Assembly (NCBI GenBank): GCA_018673255.1
Contig: JABHDC010000087.1
Span: 1 to 64,000, forward strand
Length of the DNA stretch: 64,000 bases
From: Gemmatimonadota bacterium
GTDB lineage: Bacteria > Latescibacterota > UBA2968 > UBA8231
Reading direction: 5' to 3'
A program made the position numbers and the translations under genes. The notes beneath the pieces are model-generated. The model was not told where the DNA came from. It saw only the letters and a program-made list of their open reading frames with translations, and did not search any database. Shown here in pieces: positions 53,597-63,242 of the stretch (position 1 is the first letter of the stretch; the number at the start of each line of letters is the position of its first letter).

Positions 53597-56527
53597 TCAG
53601 AAGGCGAATAAGTCCCCGGTCTCCACACGTCGCAGCGTCCCGAACTGCTCCAGTGATGCTGCCGCATCAGGTGACAGTTGCCCCACGATCGTCACCAGTC
53701 GTGGCCGCCCGCCAATGTGTTCACCGTGGAATTCCATCAACCGATCCAGATCCATCATCCGAATCATATCGAAGCGCCACGAGCGTGGATCGATGCTCAC
53801 GCCCTGATGCTCCCACATCCGCACGGCACCGAGCAAGTCACGGAAGCCGAGACGATTCGTCCGAATCGAGCTGATCTGCGCCTCCTTCGCCTGCACAAGT
53901 CGCTCGGGGGACACGGGCATCTGATCGATCAGTTCGAGGAAGGCAGCGATCGCCTCGGGGGTCTTGTCTGCCTGACAGCCGATGAACGCAGCAAACAGAT
54001 TTGGATCATCCTGACGCCCGCCAGTGAAGTACCAGGCCCAGGCCTGGTACGCCAGGGCGCGGGATTCGCGCATTTCCTGGAAGACGATGCCCGCTCCACC
54101 TCCGTAGAAGTATTCGTTGAACAGGTCGATCTGTGGTCGAATCGCCTCAGCATAGCGCTGATCACCCGACTCGATCCGAACCAGAGCCTGCGCCATCTCC
54201 TGTTCGAACAGGAGGATCTCGGTCCTCTCAGGGTGTCTGATCTCGATCGACTCGAAGGCCGGCGGGACCTGCAGATCGGTCTGTGGCAGCCTGTAGTTAC
54301 TGGCCAGCTGTCCAACCAGTTCTTGTCGCGACAGCGTTCCCGTGTATTCGAGGCGGTGCTCGAACCCAAGCAGTGTCCCGATCAGTTCATGCAACTCACC
54401 AAAGGTGAGTGCCTTCACCTGTTCATTGCTCGGCATCTGCAGGTAATACGACTTTTCGCCATGCCGGGCGTAGCGATACATGGCCCGCTGAATTGCTCGA
54501 TGATCTTTCAATGCATCGGCGCGATTGGCCAGTGTGATCCCTACGAGATTGGCCATGATGGAGTCACTCGCCGACGGCTGCGCCAACGCCTCCATCATGA
54601 GGGCCACTGAAGGCCCGAAGTTTTCATCGAGCCCCGACAACTGGAAGACGGTCGTGTGTTCGGAGACATTGATGGCGAACTCAGAGCCGAGACGATACCA
54701 CTCGGCTTTCAGTCCTTCAGAGGGCATCCGCATTGTACCGGACTTGTCCATCAGGTCACGGGTCAGTGGCAGCCGATTGTCCCAACGACTTCCCGCATCG
54801 ATGACCACACGCAGGGTGAACAGATCGTTAAGGGGGTTCTTCGTTTGATACAACTCAACGCCGGGTCGCAGGTCATCCTGCGTGTAGTCGCGCCCCGGGA
54901 TGACGAATTCAGGCTCGATGGACTCGACAGGCTGGGCGAGGATTCCCGCAGCAAATGGTGTCTGACGTGACGGGTCGATCTGAATCGGCTCAATGCCGGG
55001 ATTCTCGATGGATGGCAATACCGGTGACCCATCGCGCCGGTAGCCGACCACGTAGTCATCGCCGAAATAGCGCCTGGCGACACGCACGATGTCCTTCTTG
55101 CGCAGCTTCTCCATGCGTTCGAGACTGCGCCGCGCCTTCTTCCACTCAGTGCCAGACAGGAAGGCATCACGGATCAGCCTCACGCGTGATGTATTCGTTT
55201 CGAGTTGACGCTTCGTCGTCTTCTTGAAATCCGTGACGATCGCCGGGATCAGCCAGTCATCGAATTCGCCGCGTTTGATGATCTCGAGCTGCTCCAGCAA
55301 CAGATTCTCGACCTCTTCCAGAGACTGATCGGCCTTGGGAATCCCCCACAGATACTGCGCCCCGTCGTCGTTGCTGACATTGTAGGACGTCGCCGTGGCG
55401 CCAGCCCGACGTATAGCCTGTGACTGATTCAGATTCAGATTGATGAGTCCCGCCGTCGAGTTGTCGAGAATCATATCCAGCACCAGCAGCGCCTCGGTGT
55501 CTTTGTGTGTGCTGGGTTGTGTGCGGAAGGCGATACGGACGATCTCCTCGCCCGGATAGGTCACCTCGATCGATTCACGGCCATCGAGTTTCGGTTCCTT
55601 CCATCGCGGCAGATCCGGCAGATCCTTCGCTACCCAGGACGAGAAGTGCGTGTCGATGAGGCCGATCGTCGCCTCGATGTCGATATCGCCGGAGAGGATG
55701 ATGGCCATGTTGTTCGGCACATACCACGTCTCAAAAAATTCATACATCCGCCGCAGAGACGGATTCTTCAGATGCTCAACCGAACCCAGCGTCGTGCGCT
55801 GTCCGTAGGGGTGTACTTTCCACAACATGCTGCGCACGGCTTCGGAGATGAGACGGTCCTTGTTGTCGAGAGACCGATTCTTCTCTTCATAAACCGTCTC
55901 CAACTCCGTCTGGAATAGTCGGAAGACCGGATTGCTGAATCGCTCGGTCTCAAGCTGAGCCCACTGCTCGAGACGATTCGACGGCAGACTGACCTGATAG
56001 GCCGTCTGTTCGTACCAGGTGCCGGCATTGAGCGACTCGGCGCCCATGGAGGCGTAGACCTTCTTGATCTCAGCCGGCACGGCATACTCGGCGGCCAGCC
56101 GATTCTGCTCCTGGATCAGGCGATAGAGTTCGGCGCGCTCAGTCGAATCCCGTGACGACCAGTGTTGTTCGTAGAGGGCTTCGACACTGTCGAGGTGAAC
56201 CTTCTCTGCCACGAAGTCGAGCGTGCCGATTTCATCGGTGCCCTTGAAGAGCATGTGCTCCAGATAGTGGGCGATCCCTGTCGACTCGGCCGGATCGTTC
56301 TTGCTGCCGGCGCGAACGGCAATCTCCGCGTAGAAGCGGGGCTCCTCGTGATTCTCGGTGAGAAACACCATCAGGCCATTGTCGAGTCTGTAGGTATGGA
56401 CGGCCATGGGATCGGCGGAATGTGGTCCACCGACGAGTTTGTAGTCGGCCGTGGCGGGCCCCGCGCCAAACAGGCCCGGGCCGAACAGAAGAGTGGCGAT
56501 CAGGGCGAGACGTATCTGAAGATTCAT
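53597..56527 (-). CDS. M16 (pitrilysin/insulinase) family zinc peptidase, secreted
   Basis: A 976-residue protein with a signal peptide (LQIRLALIATLLFGPGLFGAG) and two M16 halves. The active N-terminal half has the inverted zinc motif HYLEHMLFKG (HxxEH), with the third ligand Glu region in ETVYEEKNRSLDNKD. The C-terminal half is the inactive pair that forms the chamber (YTQDDLRPGVELYQTKNPLNDLF). It degrades peptides in the periplasm. I placed the start at ATG 56527 after GGAG; a 100-codon open stretch before it looks non-coding. Confidence 0.92.
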   Translation of the reverse strand: MNLQIRLALIATLLFGPGLFGAGPATADYKLVGGPHSADPMAVHTYRLDNGLMVFLTENHEEPRFYAEIAVRAGSKNDPAESTGIAHYLEHMLFKGTDEIGTLDFVAEKVHLDSVEALYEQHWSSRDSTERAELYRLIQEQNRLAAEYAVPAEIKKVYASMGAESLNAGTWYEQTAYQVSLPSNRLEQWAQLETERFSNPVFRLFQTELETVYEEKNRSLDNKDRLISEAVRSMLWKVHPYGQRTTLGSVEHLKNPSLRRMYEFFETWYVPNNMAIILSGDIDIEATIGLIDTHFSSWVAKDLPDLPRWKEPKLDGRESIEVTYPGEEIVRIAFRTQPSTHKDTEALLVLDMILDNSTAGLINLNLNQSQAIRRAGATATSYNVSNDDGAQYLWGIPKADQSLEEVENLLLEQLEIIKRGEFDDWLIPAIVTDFKKTTKRQLETNTSRVRLIRDAFLSGTEWKKARRSLERMEKLRKKDIVRVARRYFGDDYVVGYRRDGSPVLPSIENPGIEPIQIDPSRQTPFAAGILAQPVESIEPEFVIPGRDYTQDDLRPGVELYQTKNPLNDLFTLRVVIDAGSRWDNRLPLTRDLMDKSGTMRMPSEGLKAEWYRLGSEFAINVSEHTTVFQLSGLDENFGPSVALMMEALAQPSASDSIMANLVGITLANRADALKDHRAIQRAMYRYARHGEKSYYLQMPSNEQVKALTFGELHELIGTLLGFEHRLEYTGTLSRQELVGQLASNYRLPQTDLQVPPAFESIEIRHPERTEILLFEQEMAQALVRIESGDQRYAEAIRPQIDLFNEYFYGGGAGIVFQEMRESRALAYQAWAWYFTGGRQDDPNLFAAFIGCQADKTPEAIAAFLELIDQMPVSPERLVQAKEAQISSIRTNRLGFRDLLGAVRMWEHQGVSIDPRSWRFDMIRMMDLDRLMEFHGEHIGGRPRLVTIVGQLSPDAAASLEQFGTLRRVETGDLFAF

Positions 56528-56875
56528 GCTGGCTCCGCGGCGGCCAAGTGAAGGGTGGCACGCATCCGGTGGACCGGGGGTGTGCTCAATTCGGAGGGTA
56601 ATCTCGTTGGCAGGCTGGTCACGGCCAAGGCCCGAAGTGTCTATGGTGGTGACAGGAGTCGACGAGAGCGGCAGAATCCGCGTCAACTCCTGCTCCTCCT
56701 GCGAACTCCGCGGACGATTCTCCCGGATCTCCTGCCAATACCTTTCAGGTTCGACTTCATCCGCACGAATCTGACAGATGATGATCCCGGCACCGAGGAT
56801 TCGCCTCCGTGGTTGACAACACCCCACTGAACTGAGCGAGATTCACAGGGCCCACCTCACGCGAAAGGCGAACCC
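56528..56875. other. 348-bp divergent intergenic region (M16 peptidase / GH2)
   Basis: No gene is supported. A TTGACA at 56814-56819 could be a -35 box for the GH2 gene, but no good -10 lies at the right distance. No sigma-54 site or inverted repeat like those elsewhere in the window was seen. Confidence 0.5.
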
Positions 56876-59677
56876 GTGACGGCCCTGACCGAATTGCACA
56901 CAGGCTGGCAGTCCTGCCTGGTCCACGAAGCTCCAGCCCTCGATGCCGCGGGCGATCGCCTTGATGGCGAAACCCTCTCTCGGCCCGACTTCGAACCGGC
57001 CGGTTGGCGCGACGCCATCGTGCCCGGCACGGTGCTCACGACCCTCCTGACAGATCGCGCCTGGCTCGAGGCCCATGTCGCCGAGGACGTGCTCACCCAC
57101 CCGCGCAATCAGACCGAATACGATCCCTACTTCGATCGAAATCTGGCGCACCTGCCTGATGTGGGTGATCGTGCCCGACCTCGTGAAGGCTTCCGCAAGG
57201 GACGGGGGCGTGACTTCTACACCTGCTGGTACCGGCTGGCATTCGACCTGAGCGATGAGCAGCGCGCCGCCGACCACCTGTGGCTGCGACTGCGTGGCAT
57301 CAACTATGTGGCCACCCTCTTCGTCAATGGTCACCGCCTCGACGACACACCCTATCGCGGCATGTTCCTCGACCGACGCTTCGACATCGGTCCCCTGGCC
57401 AACGCTGATGGCCCCAATGCACTGGCCGTGTGTGTTGAGCCACTGGATCACCCGGGCATCGGCAATGGCATCAATGGCACGGACGGCGAGATCGCCCGCG
57501 ATGTGAGCATGCAATACATCGCCGGGTGGGATTGGGTCCCACCCATTCCCGATCGCAACACGGGGATCTGGGATCGGGTCGAGCTGTTGGGCACGGGAAC
57601 ACTCGTGCTGCATGACCCGCAGGTGATCACCCACGTGTCAGGTGAACGTCGGCCGAACGGACCGCAGTCACCGGCCGAATTGTCCGTTGCCGTGGATGTG
57701 GTCAATGCCGGGGATCATCCGGCCACGGGTCGGGTGCAGGGACGTGTCGAAGGCACGACCTGTGCCTTCGAATCTGAGATCAACCTGGCCGCCGGAGAGA
57801 CTCGACGGGTCACCTTCGACGTGGCTGATTTCCCGCAGTTGCGCCTGGAGGACCCGCGCCTCTGGTGGCCCCACGGTTATGGGGAACAGCCACTCTACAA
57901 CCTGCACCTGTGCGTCCATGTAGCCGGTGGCAACCGCCGAGACGGTGCCGTCGACGCCCCCTCTGACGAGACCACCATCCGCTTCGGCATCCGCGAGATC
58001 CGGTCCGAAGTCCCCGCAGGGATGGCCCGTGTGTTCCGGGTCAATGGCCGGCGCATCTTCGTACGCGGTGGCAACTGGGTCGGCACGGACGCCCTGTTGC
58101 GCGGCTCGGTCACCCGCTACCGGCAGGAGGTGGAGCTGCACCGGGCCATGAATCTCAACATGATCCGCATCTGGGGTGGCACCATCTCCGAGCGCCCCGA
58201 ATTCTACGATGCCTGTGACGAGCTGGGATTGCTCGTCATGCAGGACTTCTGGATCACCGGCGATGGCAATGGGGCCTGGGAGGATCCGACCAAGTTTCCG
58301 CAATCCGTACGGCGCCGCTACCCCGATGACCACGAGCTGTTCCTGGCCTGTGCGCGGGACACGATCAAGATGTTGCGCAATCACGCGAGCTTGTGTTTCT
58401 GGTGCGGTGGAAACGAGATCGCGCCGTGGGGATATGCCGAAAATGAGACAGCGCCGCCCACTGATCTCAATGGCGCCCTGGCCGAATACATCGGTGAGGG
58501 CACAGGCACACTCGATTCTACGCGTGTCTATGTGCCCAGTTCCGCCGATGCCGAATACATTGATTGCGATGGCGACGGCCTTCACGGTCATGGCCCCTAT
58601 GGCTACCAGGAGCCGGAGGACTATCTGGAACTGGCGCGGGGATTCACCACCGAAATCGGCACTGCCGCCGTGCCCGTCGCCGAAAGCCTGCGTCGGATGT
58701 TCGACGCACCAGACCTGTTCCCCGAGGGTCAGGCCGGTTGGGGCACAGCAGGATGGGACTTCCATAACGAACAGAACGCAGATACGTATGGCTTCGCCGT
58801 GAATCAATACGGGAAGCCCACATGCCTCGAGGATTTCGCCCTGCAGTCGCAGCTGGTGAATGCCAAGAGCTATCAGGGGATCTTCGAAGCCTGGAACACG
58901 CGTCTGTGGGATACCTGCAGTGGTCTGTTGATCTGGAAGAGCCAGAATTGCTGGCCCAATCTGCGCTCTCAGATCTACGACTGGTATCTCGAACCGACGG
59001 GGGGCTACTTCAGCACGCGTCGCGCCTGCTCACCCATCTGCGTGCAACTCGACCTGGCGACGCGGCGTGTGGGCGTGTGCAATACGACGTCTGACCCGCT
59101 GGAAAACGTGCGCATCACCGCCACCTGGCATGACCTGTCGGGTACACCCCATGTGGACACCGAGCGCGTGATCACCGTCGGCGCCGACAGCTATCAACCT
59201 GGCTTCCGCGTTCGACGACCAGCAGGTCTGTCGACGGTGCACTTTCTCGAGTTGCAGTTGCGCGGCCCCGATGGCGAGTCACTGGCCGACAATGTTTACT
59301 GGTTCTCGCGCAAACGAACCACGAGCCCGCATCGCTATGCCGACCTGCAGGCACTGCGTGAAACACCGGTGACCCTCGAGACGACCATTGAATCACAGAA
59401 GTTAGAGACGCAGGTCCCACGGCAACGGCAACTCGCACGGCTGCGCAATCCGACAGAGGGTATCGCCTTCGCCATCCGCCTGAAGTTGTTGCACGCCGAT
59501 GGCACGCTGGTGCAACCCACGTTCTACGGCGACAACTACATCACGCTCTTCGGGGGACAGGAACAGACCATCGCCGTCGAATACGATGCGTCATCTGTGG
59601 ACGGCAACCAGTCGGCGCCCGTGCTACACGTCGAAGGCTGGAACATCGACCCCACCCAAGTCGGCAGCACGACATAG
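56876..59677 (+). CDS. Glycoside hydrolase family 2, beta-mannosidase/exo-glucosaminidase-like
   Basis: A 933-residue GH2 enzyme. The sugar-binding domain comes first (WRDAIVPGTVLTTLL, WYRLAFDLSDEQ, GINYVATLFVNGHRLDD), then Ig-like domains and the TIM barrel (VNGRRIFVRGGNWVGTDALL; MIRIWGGTISERPEFYDACDELGLLVMQDF). The acid/base Glu is in FWCGGNEIAPW and the probable nucleophile Glu in GFTTEIGTAAVP. No signal peptide is seen. GTG at 56876. Specificity among beta-mannoside, glucosaminide or N-glycan substrates cannot be fixed. Confidence 0.88.
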   Translation: MTALTELHTGWQSCLVHEAPALDAAGDRLDGETLSRPDFEPAGWRDAIVPGTVLTTLLTDRAWLEAHVAEDVLTHPRNQTEYDPYFDRNLAHLPDVGDRARPREGFRKGRGRDFYTCWYRLAFDLSDEQRAADHLWLRLRGINYVATLFVNGHRLDDTPYRGMFLDRRFDIGPLANADGPNALAVCVEPLDHPGIGNGINGTDGEIARDVSMQYIAGWDWVPPIPDRNTGIWDRVELLGTGTLVLHDPQVITHVSGERRPNGPQSPAELSVAVDVVNAGDHPATGRVQGRVEGTTCAFESEINLAAGETRRVTFDVADFPQLRLEDPRLWWPHGYGEQPLYNLHLCVHVAGGNRRDGAVDAPSDETTIRFGIREIRSEVPAGMARVFRVNGRRIFVRGGNWVGTDALLRGSVTRYRQEVELHRAMNLNMIRIWGGTISERPEFYDACDELGLLVMQDFWITGDGNGAWEDPTKFPQSVRRRYPDDHELFLACARDTIKMLRNHASLCFWCGGNEIAPWGYAENETAPPTDLNGALAEYIGEGTGTLDSTRVYVPSSADAEYIDCDGDGLHGHGPYGYQEPEDYLELARGFTTEIGTAAVPVAESLRRMFDAPDLFPEGQAGWGTAGWDFHNEQNADTYGFAVNQYGKPTCLEDFALQSQLVNAKSYQGIFEAWNTRLWDTCSGLLIWKSQNCWPNLRSQIYDWYLEPTGGYFSTRRACSPICVQLDLATRRVGVCNTTSDPLENVRITATWHDLSGTPHVDTERVITVGADSYQPGFRVRRPAGLSTVHFLELQLRGPDGESLADNVYWFSRKRTTSPHRYADLQALRETPVTLETTIESQKLETQVPRQRQLARLRNPTEGIAFAIRLKLLHADGTLVQPTFYGDNYITLFGGQEQTIAVEYDASSVDGNQSAPVLHVEGWNIDPTQVGSTT

Positions 59678-59704
59678 CGCACGCCACATTGGGGGTTCGT
59701 CTCG

Positions 59705-59744
59705 CCTGGCGCCGGTGAGTCTGGCGGTGGTGTCTGGCGCCAGG
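59705..59744. terminator. Hairpin between convergent GH2 and PEPCK-like genes
   Basis: cctggcgcc (59705-59713) and ggcgccagg (59736-59744) form a perfect 9-bp stem with a 22-base loop in the 83-bp gap between two convergent genes. No T run follows, as in the other hairpins in this window. Confidence 0.5.
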
Positions 59745-59760
59745 GAGGCGGAACCAGACG

Positions 59761-62700
59761 TCAACGCCCCCGCGACGAGCCGGCGGGGCGTAGAGGATCG
59801 GCTCCAATCGTACCCACCAGATCCTTCAGGTAGCCCAGACTCCGTACCCGCTCCAGCGTGGCCGCGGTACGGTCCACACGCTCGGTGAGGCCCAGTCGCT
59901 TGGCCTCGGCTTCGTGCCCGGGGAGGGTCTGGAAGGCCTCCAGCGCCCGTGCGTGCCGCTCCCACAGGTCGATATCGCGTTGCTGTTTCGTCAGCAAACG
60001 CTCCTGATACCAGTCGCTGGCCAGAATTGCCTCTTCCGTGAACATCGCTCGCAGCGCCGGATCATCGAGTCCGCGCCCTTCGAAATCACCATGGGCCATC
60101 ACTTCGAGCAGGACCCGCAGGGGCGGACAGGCTTCATCGATCGAGCCATCCTCGAAATACGACTGGGCGACACGCCGCTGGGCCTCCACGATGTTGTCGA
60201 TGCCATCGACAAAATCCTCCCGATTCTGGGTCTCAGGTTGCAGCATGGATTCGGGCAGAACCGAATCAGGATGATCGAAAATGCGGCCCAGGTAGGTGTG
60301 TACGAAGGTTTCCGTCACCCGATATCCCAACCGACTGGCCAGCACCGTGCGGCCTTCGTGCTCGAAGTCTTTCACAGGTTCGAGATAGCCCGATTCGATC
60401 AGGTGACGCGGATCACGCTCCTCGGCGCGCATGCGACACCACAATTCGGGTATCAGCAGACTGATGTCGTGGTCGACACGATGATTCGACCCGATCCACC
60501 CAGCAGCGGTGGAGAACCCATCGAAGCCGCACAAAATCATCGACAACAGGTTGGCGTTGAGGTCGGCCGTCGCCCGCAGTGCATTGAAGGGTCCCTTCGT
60601 GAGGGCGCCCTCGCTACCGGCACCCGTCGTCGACGGAGACTTACCCGTGAGACTGCAGATGAAGTCCATGAACAACTCGGGCAGTTCCTGGTAATGGACC
60701 GGCCCGTAGACGGCCAGGGGGCGGATCCCGGCGGCACGGTCGGCGGGGTTGTTGCGTCGCCCCGTCAACACGGCCTGCACGGGAAACAGGACAGGCTCGC
60801 CCAGGGGAACCTTGCGCGACAGTCGCGCACCCATGGTCGCCACATACTCGTCCCGATCGTCGACCAGAGACGGGCGTGTCTGCAGGTAGCGTGGATTCTT
60901 AGTGGGGGCACCGTCGACGAGTCTCGGGTGCGCCGAAGACATCACCCAGCCCGTACCCGCCTCGGCCGTCTCGCGGATCACACGCTGCATGGGCGCAGTC
61001 CATGCCGAGAAAGAGACCTCCTGCTGCACGAGGGCGCAGGCGGCATCCGCGTCGAGGGCTTCGAAGTTGGAGACAAACACGCCAGGGCCAGCCAGGTCGG
61101 CCTCGGCATTCTTGTCGAGACCACGATGGATCGCATCATCGGGACGCTGGAAGAATCGATACTCGCAGTTCTCGGCGAGTTTGGCTGATCGGGCTGTGAT
61201 GTCGGTGGGCTGATTGGCCAACCATTCCCGCGGTACAGCAACGGTGGCGGTGATGTCGTCCTCGAGCTGCAGCTTGAAGGCGGGCAGGAAATCCTGGCGC
61301 ACCTTGTGGATCTGCCAACTGCCGCTGGCATCGACGCCAATACGCAGATAACCGGCCATCAACTTGCGACCCTCGAAGCGCAATTCATTGCCCTGCCGCC
61401 CATTGACGGTGTCGACGGAGAAGTGACTGCGCCAGTCATCTCCCCAGTCGGGACGGTAGAATCGTTTGATGATAAAGACGATGGCCTTGATGTGATTCGG
61501 CACCGTCTCCAGCCACGTATTGTATTCGGGCGTGAACTCATCCGGCGAGGGTGTGTAGAGCTTGATCACCGATCCCAGCGTGCGCAGGGGAGACATCACC
61601 GACCGTGACGGCGATGCAGCGTAGTCGGGCCGCAGGTGGGGCAGCAGGCGTTCGGCGTAGTCTCGCTCGAGCAGGGCCTGCACGGTGTCCATGTCGTGCC
61701 GGAAGTCCGGGACGTAGAGCGGACCGAAGAGCATCGCGTCAGCGAGTGACTTGGAGATCTCGGACTTGCCCCCACCGGACACGGTACATGGCTTGTGGCA
61801 GAAGGTGCCTTCGGCGCGGGTGCCCACCAGACGCCAGCTGGCCGCACTGGGATGGCGGTCGAAACGCATCCGGTACCCATCCGGGTAGATGAATTCCATG
61901 CCACGCAGCAGTGGCAGACTGTGGCGTTGCCCATCCCGCTCCCAACTGACACTGCCATCCTCGATGGCGAAGCGCGCATCCTCCGGGATGTAGTGGACGT
62001 AAGGGTGGGTGCGATCCACGGCGTAGCCTTCGGGGCGCACATCGAGGATCTCACCATATCGCTCCACCACATCGGCGAAGGTGTGATCGCCCACCGGTGC
62101 CCGCGCGTCGACCTGATAACTGTCACCGAGGTGATAGCTGGCAAAGGCCAGGGCACCGCCGGCGTGCTCCTCTTCAGCGAGGCCAACAAGATTGGCACTG
62201 TAGGAGATCTGGGTCTTCACCTCCTTCTTACAGTAGCCGAAGTAGTTGTCTGCAATGAGGGTGACGATGACACCATCGGCGTTGCGGGCGCACAGCTTGT
62301 ATGCGTGACCGTCGTTGTAGAGGTCGTCGTCATCGGACCAGCACATGCCATCTCGTCGCTGCCGTTCGGTGGCCTCGTCGACGTGCGGCAGGCCGATCTC
62401 CTTCTTGCGCAGACCAAGTAGATGAGTGGCCAGAATGACGCAGCCTGTCGTGCCCGTCCAATGATCGATGTCGAGAGCGGCGTCATTGGGCGGCAGATAG
62501 GGGTCACCGGCATTGCCGAAGATGGATTCGACGAAGTCGAGATTGGCCACCAGGCTGCCGGGCGCCAGAAAGCGCAGTTCCATGCTCTGTCGGGGACGAC
62601 GGCCAGGAATTTCGGGCACCACCGTCGGCCGCAGGAGCAGGCTGATCCAGGAATAGGCCGGTCCCGTCTCATGCTGCAGATAGGGCAGACGCAGCAACTC

Positions 62701-63240
62701 CTCAGGCGGCGACATGGCGCGGCGCATCAATTCCGCCCAGACCGCTCTGGGCACCTCCAGTTTGTCTGCCGGCACCGGCAGACCGCCAGCCGCAATGTGA
62801 AATACACCCTCCGTCGTGCGACGATCATGGCGCGGATTGTGCAATACACCCTGGCGCACCCGGAAGGACTCGATTTCATCGGTGCGATAGTGGTCACCAT
62901 CGGCGGGCAGAGATAGTTCGCGCGCCAACCCATGATGATCCAGCGTGAGGGTTCGACGCGGGAGTCGCGGGCGCTCGTGATCGGGCAGATCGGCACTGTA
63001 CGAATCGAGGAATACCTGGATCCGATCATCCACCGGACTGAGATGGTGGGACAGCAGGCGCTGTTGCTCGCGGTAGTTGTCCAACAGGTCACGGGCGACT
63101 TCCAGGAATTCGACATCCTGGGGTCGACCGGGAACACTCAGGCCGAGGGCAGTCAGCTTCAGGTGGAGGTAACGTCGCAGTTGCTCACGATGTTCTGGCA
63201 GATCGGCGACACCGAGGCCGAGAGCGCGGGTCAGATCCAT
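59761..63240 (-). CDS. Probable pyrophosphate-dependent phosphoenolpyruvate carboxykinase (PPi-PEPCK)
   Basis: A very large single protein (1159 residues). It has no domain I can place by simple motif except a P-loop-like CHKPCTVSGGGKSEISKSL near the middle, DHWTGTTGCVILATHLLG, and LTGKSPSTTGAGSEGALTKGPFNALR region near residue 850. Length, the GGGKSEIS loop and overall character agree with the PPi-type PEPCK family (about 1100-1200 residues) described from Propionibacterium and Entamoeba. That enzyme makes PEP from oxaloacetate and PPi or the reverse. I assign it from memory of the family, so it is not certain. Start ATG at 63240 follows GGAG, two bases after the UroD7 stop. Confidence 0.55.
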   Translation of the reverse strand: MDLTRALGLGVADLPEHREQLRRYLHLKLTALGLSVPGRPQDVEFLEVARDLLDNYREQQRLLSHHLSPVDDRIQVFLDSYSADLPDHERPRLPRRTLTLDHHGLARELSLPADGDHYRTDEIESFRVRQGVLHNPRHDRRTTEGVFHIAAGGLPVPADKLEVPRAVWAELMRRAMSPPEELLRLPYLQHETGPAYSWISLLLRPTVVPEIPGRRPRQSMELRFLAPGSLVANLDFVESIFGNAGDPYLPPNDAALDIDHWTGTTGCVILATHLLGLRKKEIGLPHVDEATERQRRDGMCWSDDDDLYNDGHAYKLCARNADGVIVTLIADNYFGYCKKEVKTQISYSANLVGLAEEEHAGGALAFASYHLGDSYQVDARAPVGDHTFADVVERYGEILDVRPEGYAVDRTHPYVHYIPEDARFAIEDGSVSWERDGQRHSLPLLRGMEFIYPDGYRMRFDRHPSAASWRLVGTRAEGTFCHKPCTVSGGGKSEISKSLADAMLFGPLYVPDFRHDMDTVQALLERDYAERLLPHLRPDYAASPSRSVMSPLRTLGSVIKLYTPSPDEFTPEYNTWLETVPNHIKAIVFIIKRFYRPDWGDDWRSHFSVDTVNGRQGNELRFEGRKLMAGYLRIGVDASGSWQIHKVRQDFLPAFKLQLEDDITATVAVPREWLANQPTDITARSAKLAENCEYRFFQRPDDAIHRGLDKNAEADLAGPGVFVSNFEALDADAACALVQQEVSFSAWTAPMQRVIRETAEAGTGWVMSSAHPRLVDGAPTKNPRYLQTRPSLVDDRDEYVATMGARLSRKVPLGEPVLFPVQAVLTGRRNNPADRAAGIRPLAVYGPVHYQELPELFMDFICSLTGKSPSTTGAGSEGALTKGPFNALRATADLNANLLSMILCGFDGFSTAAGWIGSNHRVDHDISLLIPELWCRMRAEERDPRHLIESGYLEPVKDFEHEGRTVLASRLGYRVTETFVHTYLGRIFDHPDSVLPESMLQPETQNREDFVDGIDNIVEAQRRVAQSYFEDGSIDEACPPLRVLLEVMAHGDFEGRGLDDPALRAMFTEEAILASDWYQERLLTKQQRDIDLWERHARALEAFQTLPGHEAEAKRLGLTERVDRTAATLERVRSLGYLKDLVGTIGADPLRPAGSSRGR

Positions 63241-63242
63241 GT

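Noticed and set aside
56528..56827. N-terminal extension of the M16 peptidase
   Set aside because: The frame is open for 100 more codons, but the ATG at 56527 has a GGAG site and starts a clear signal peptide.
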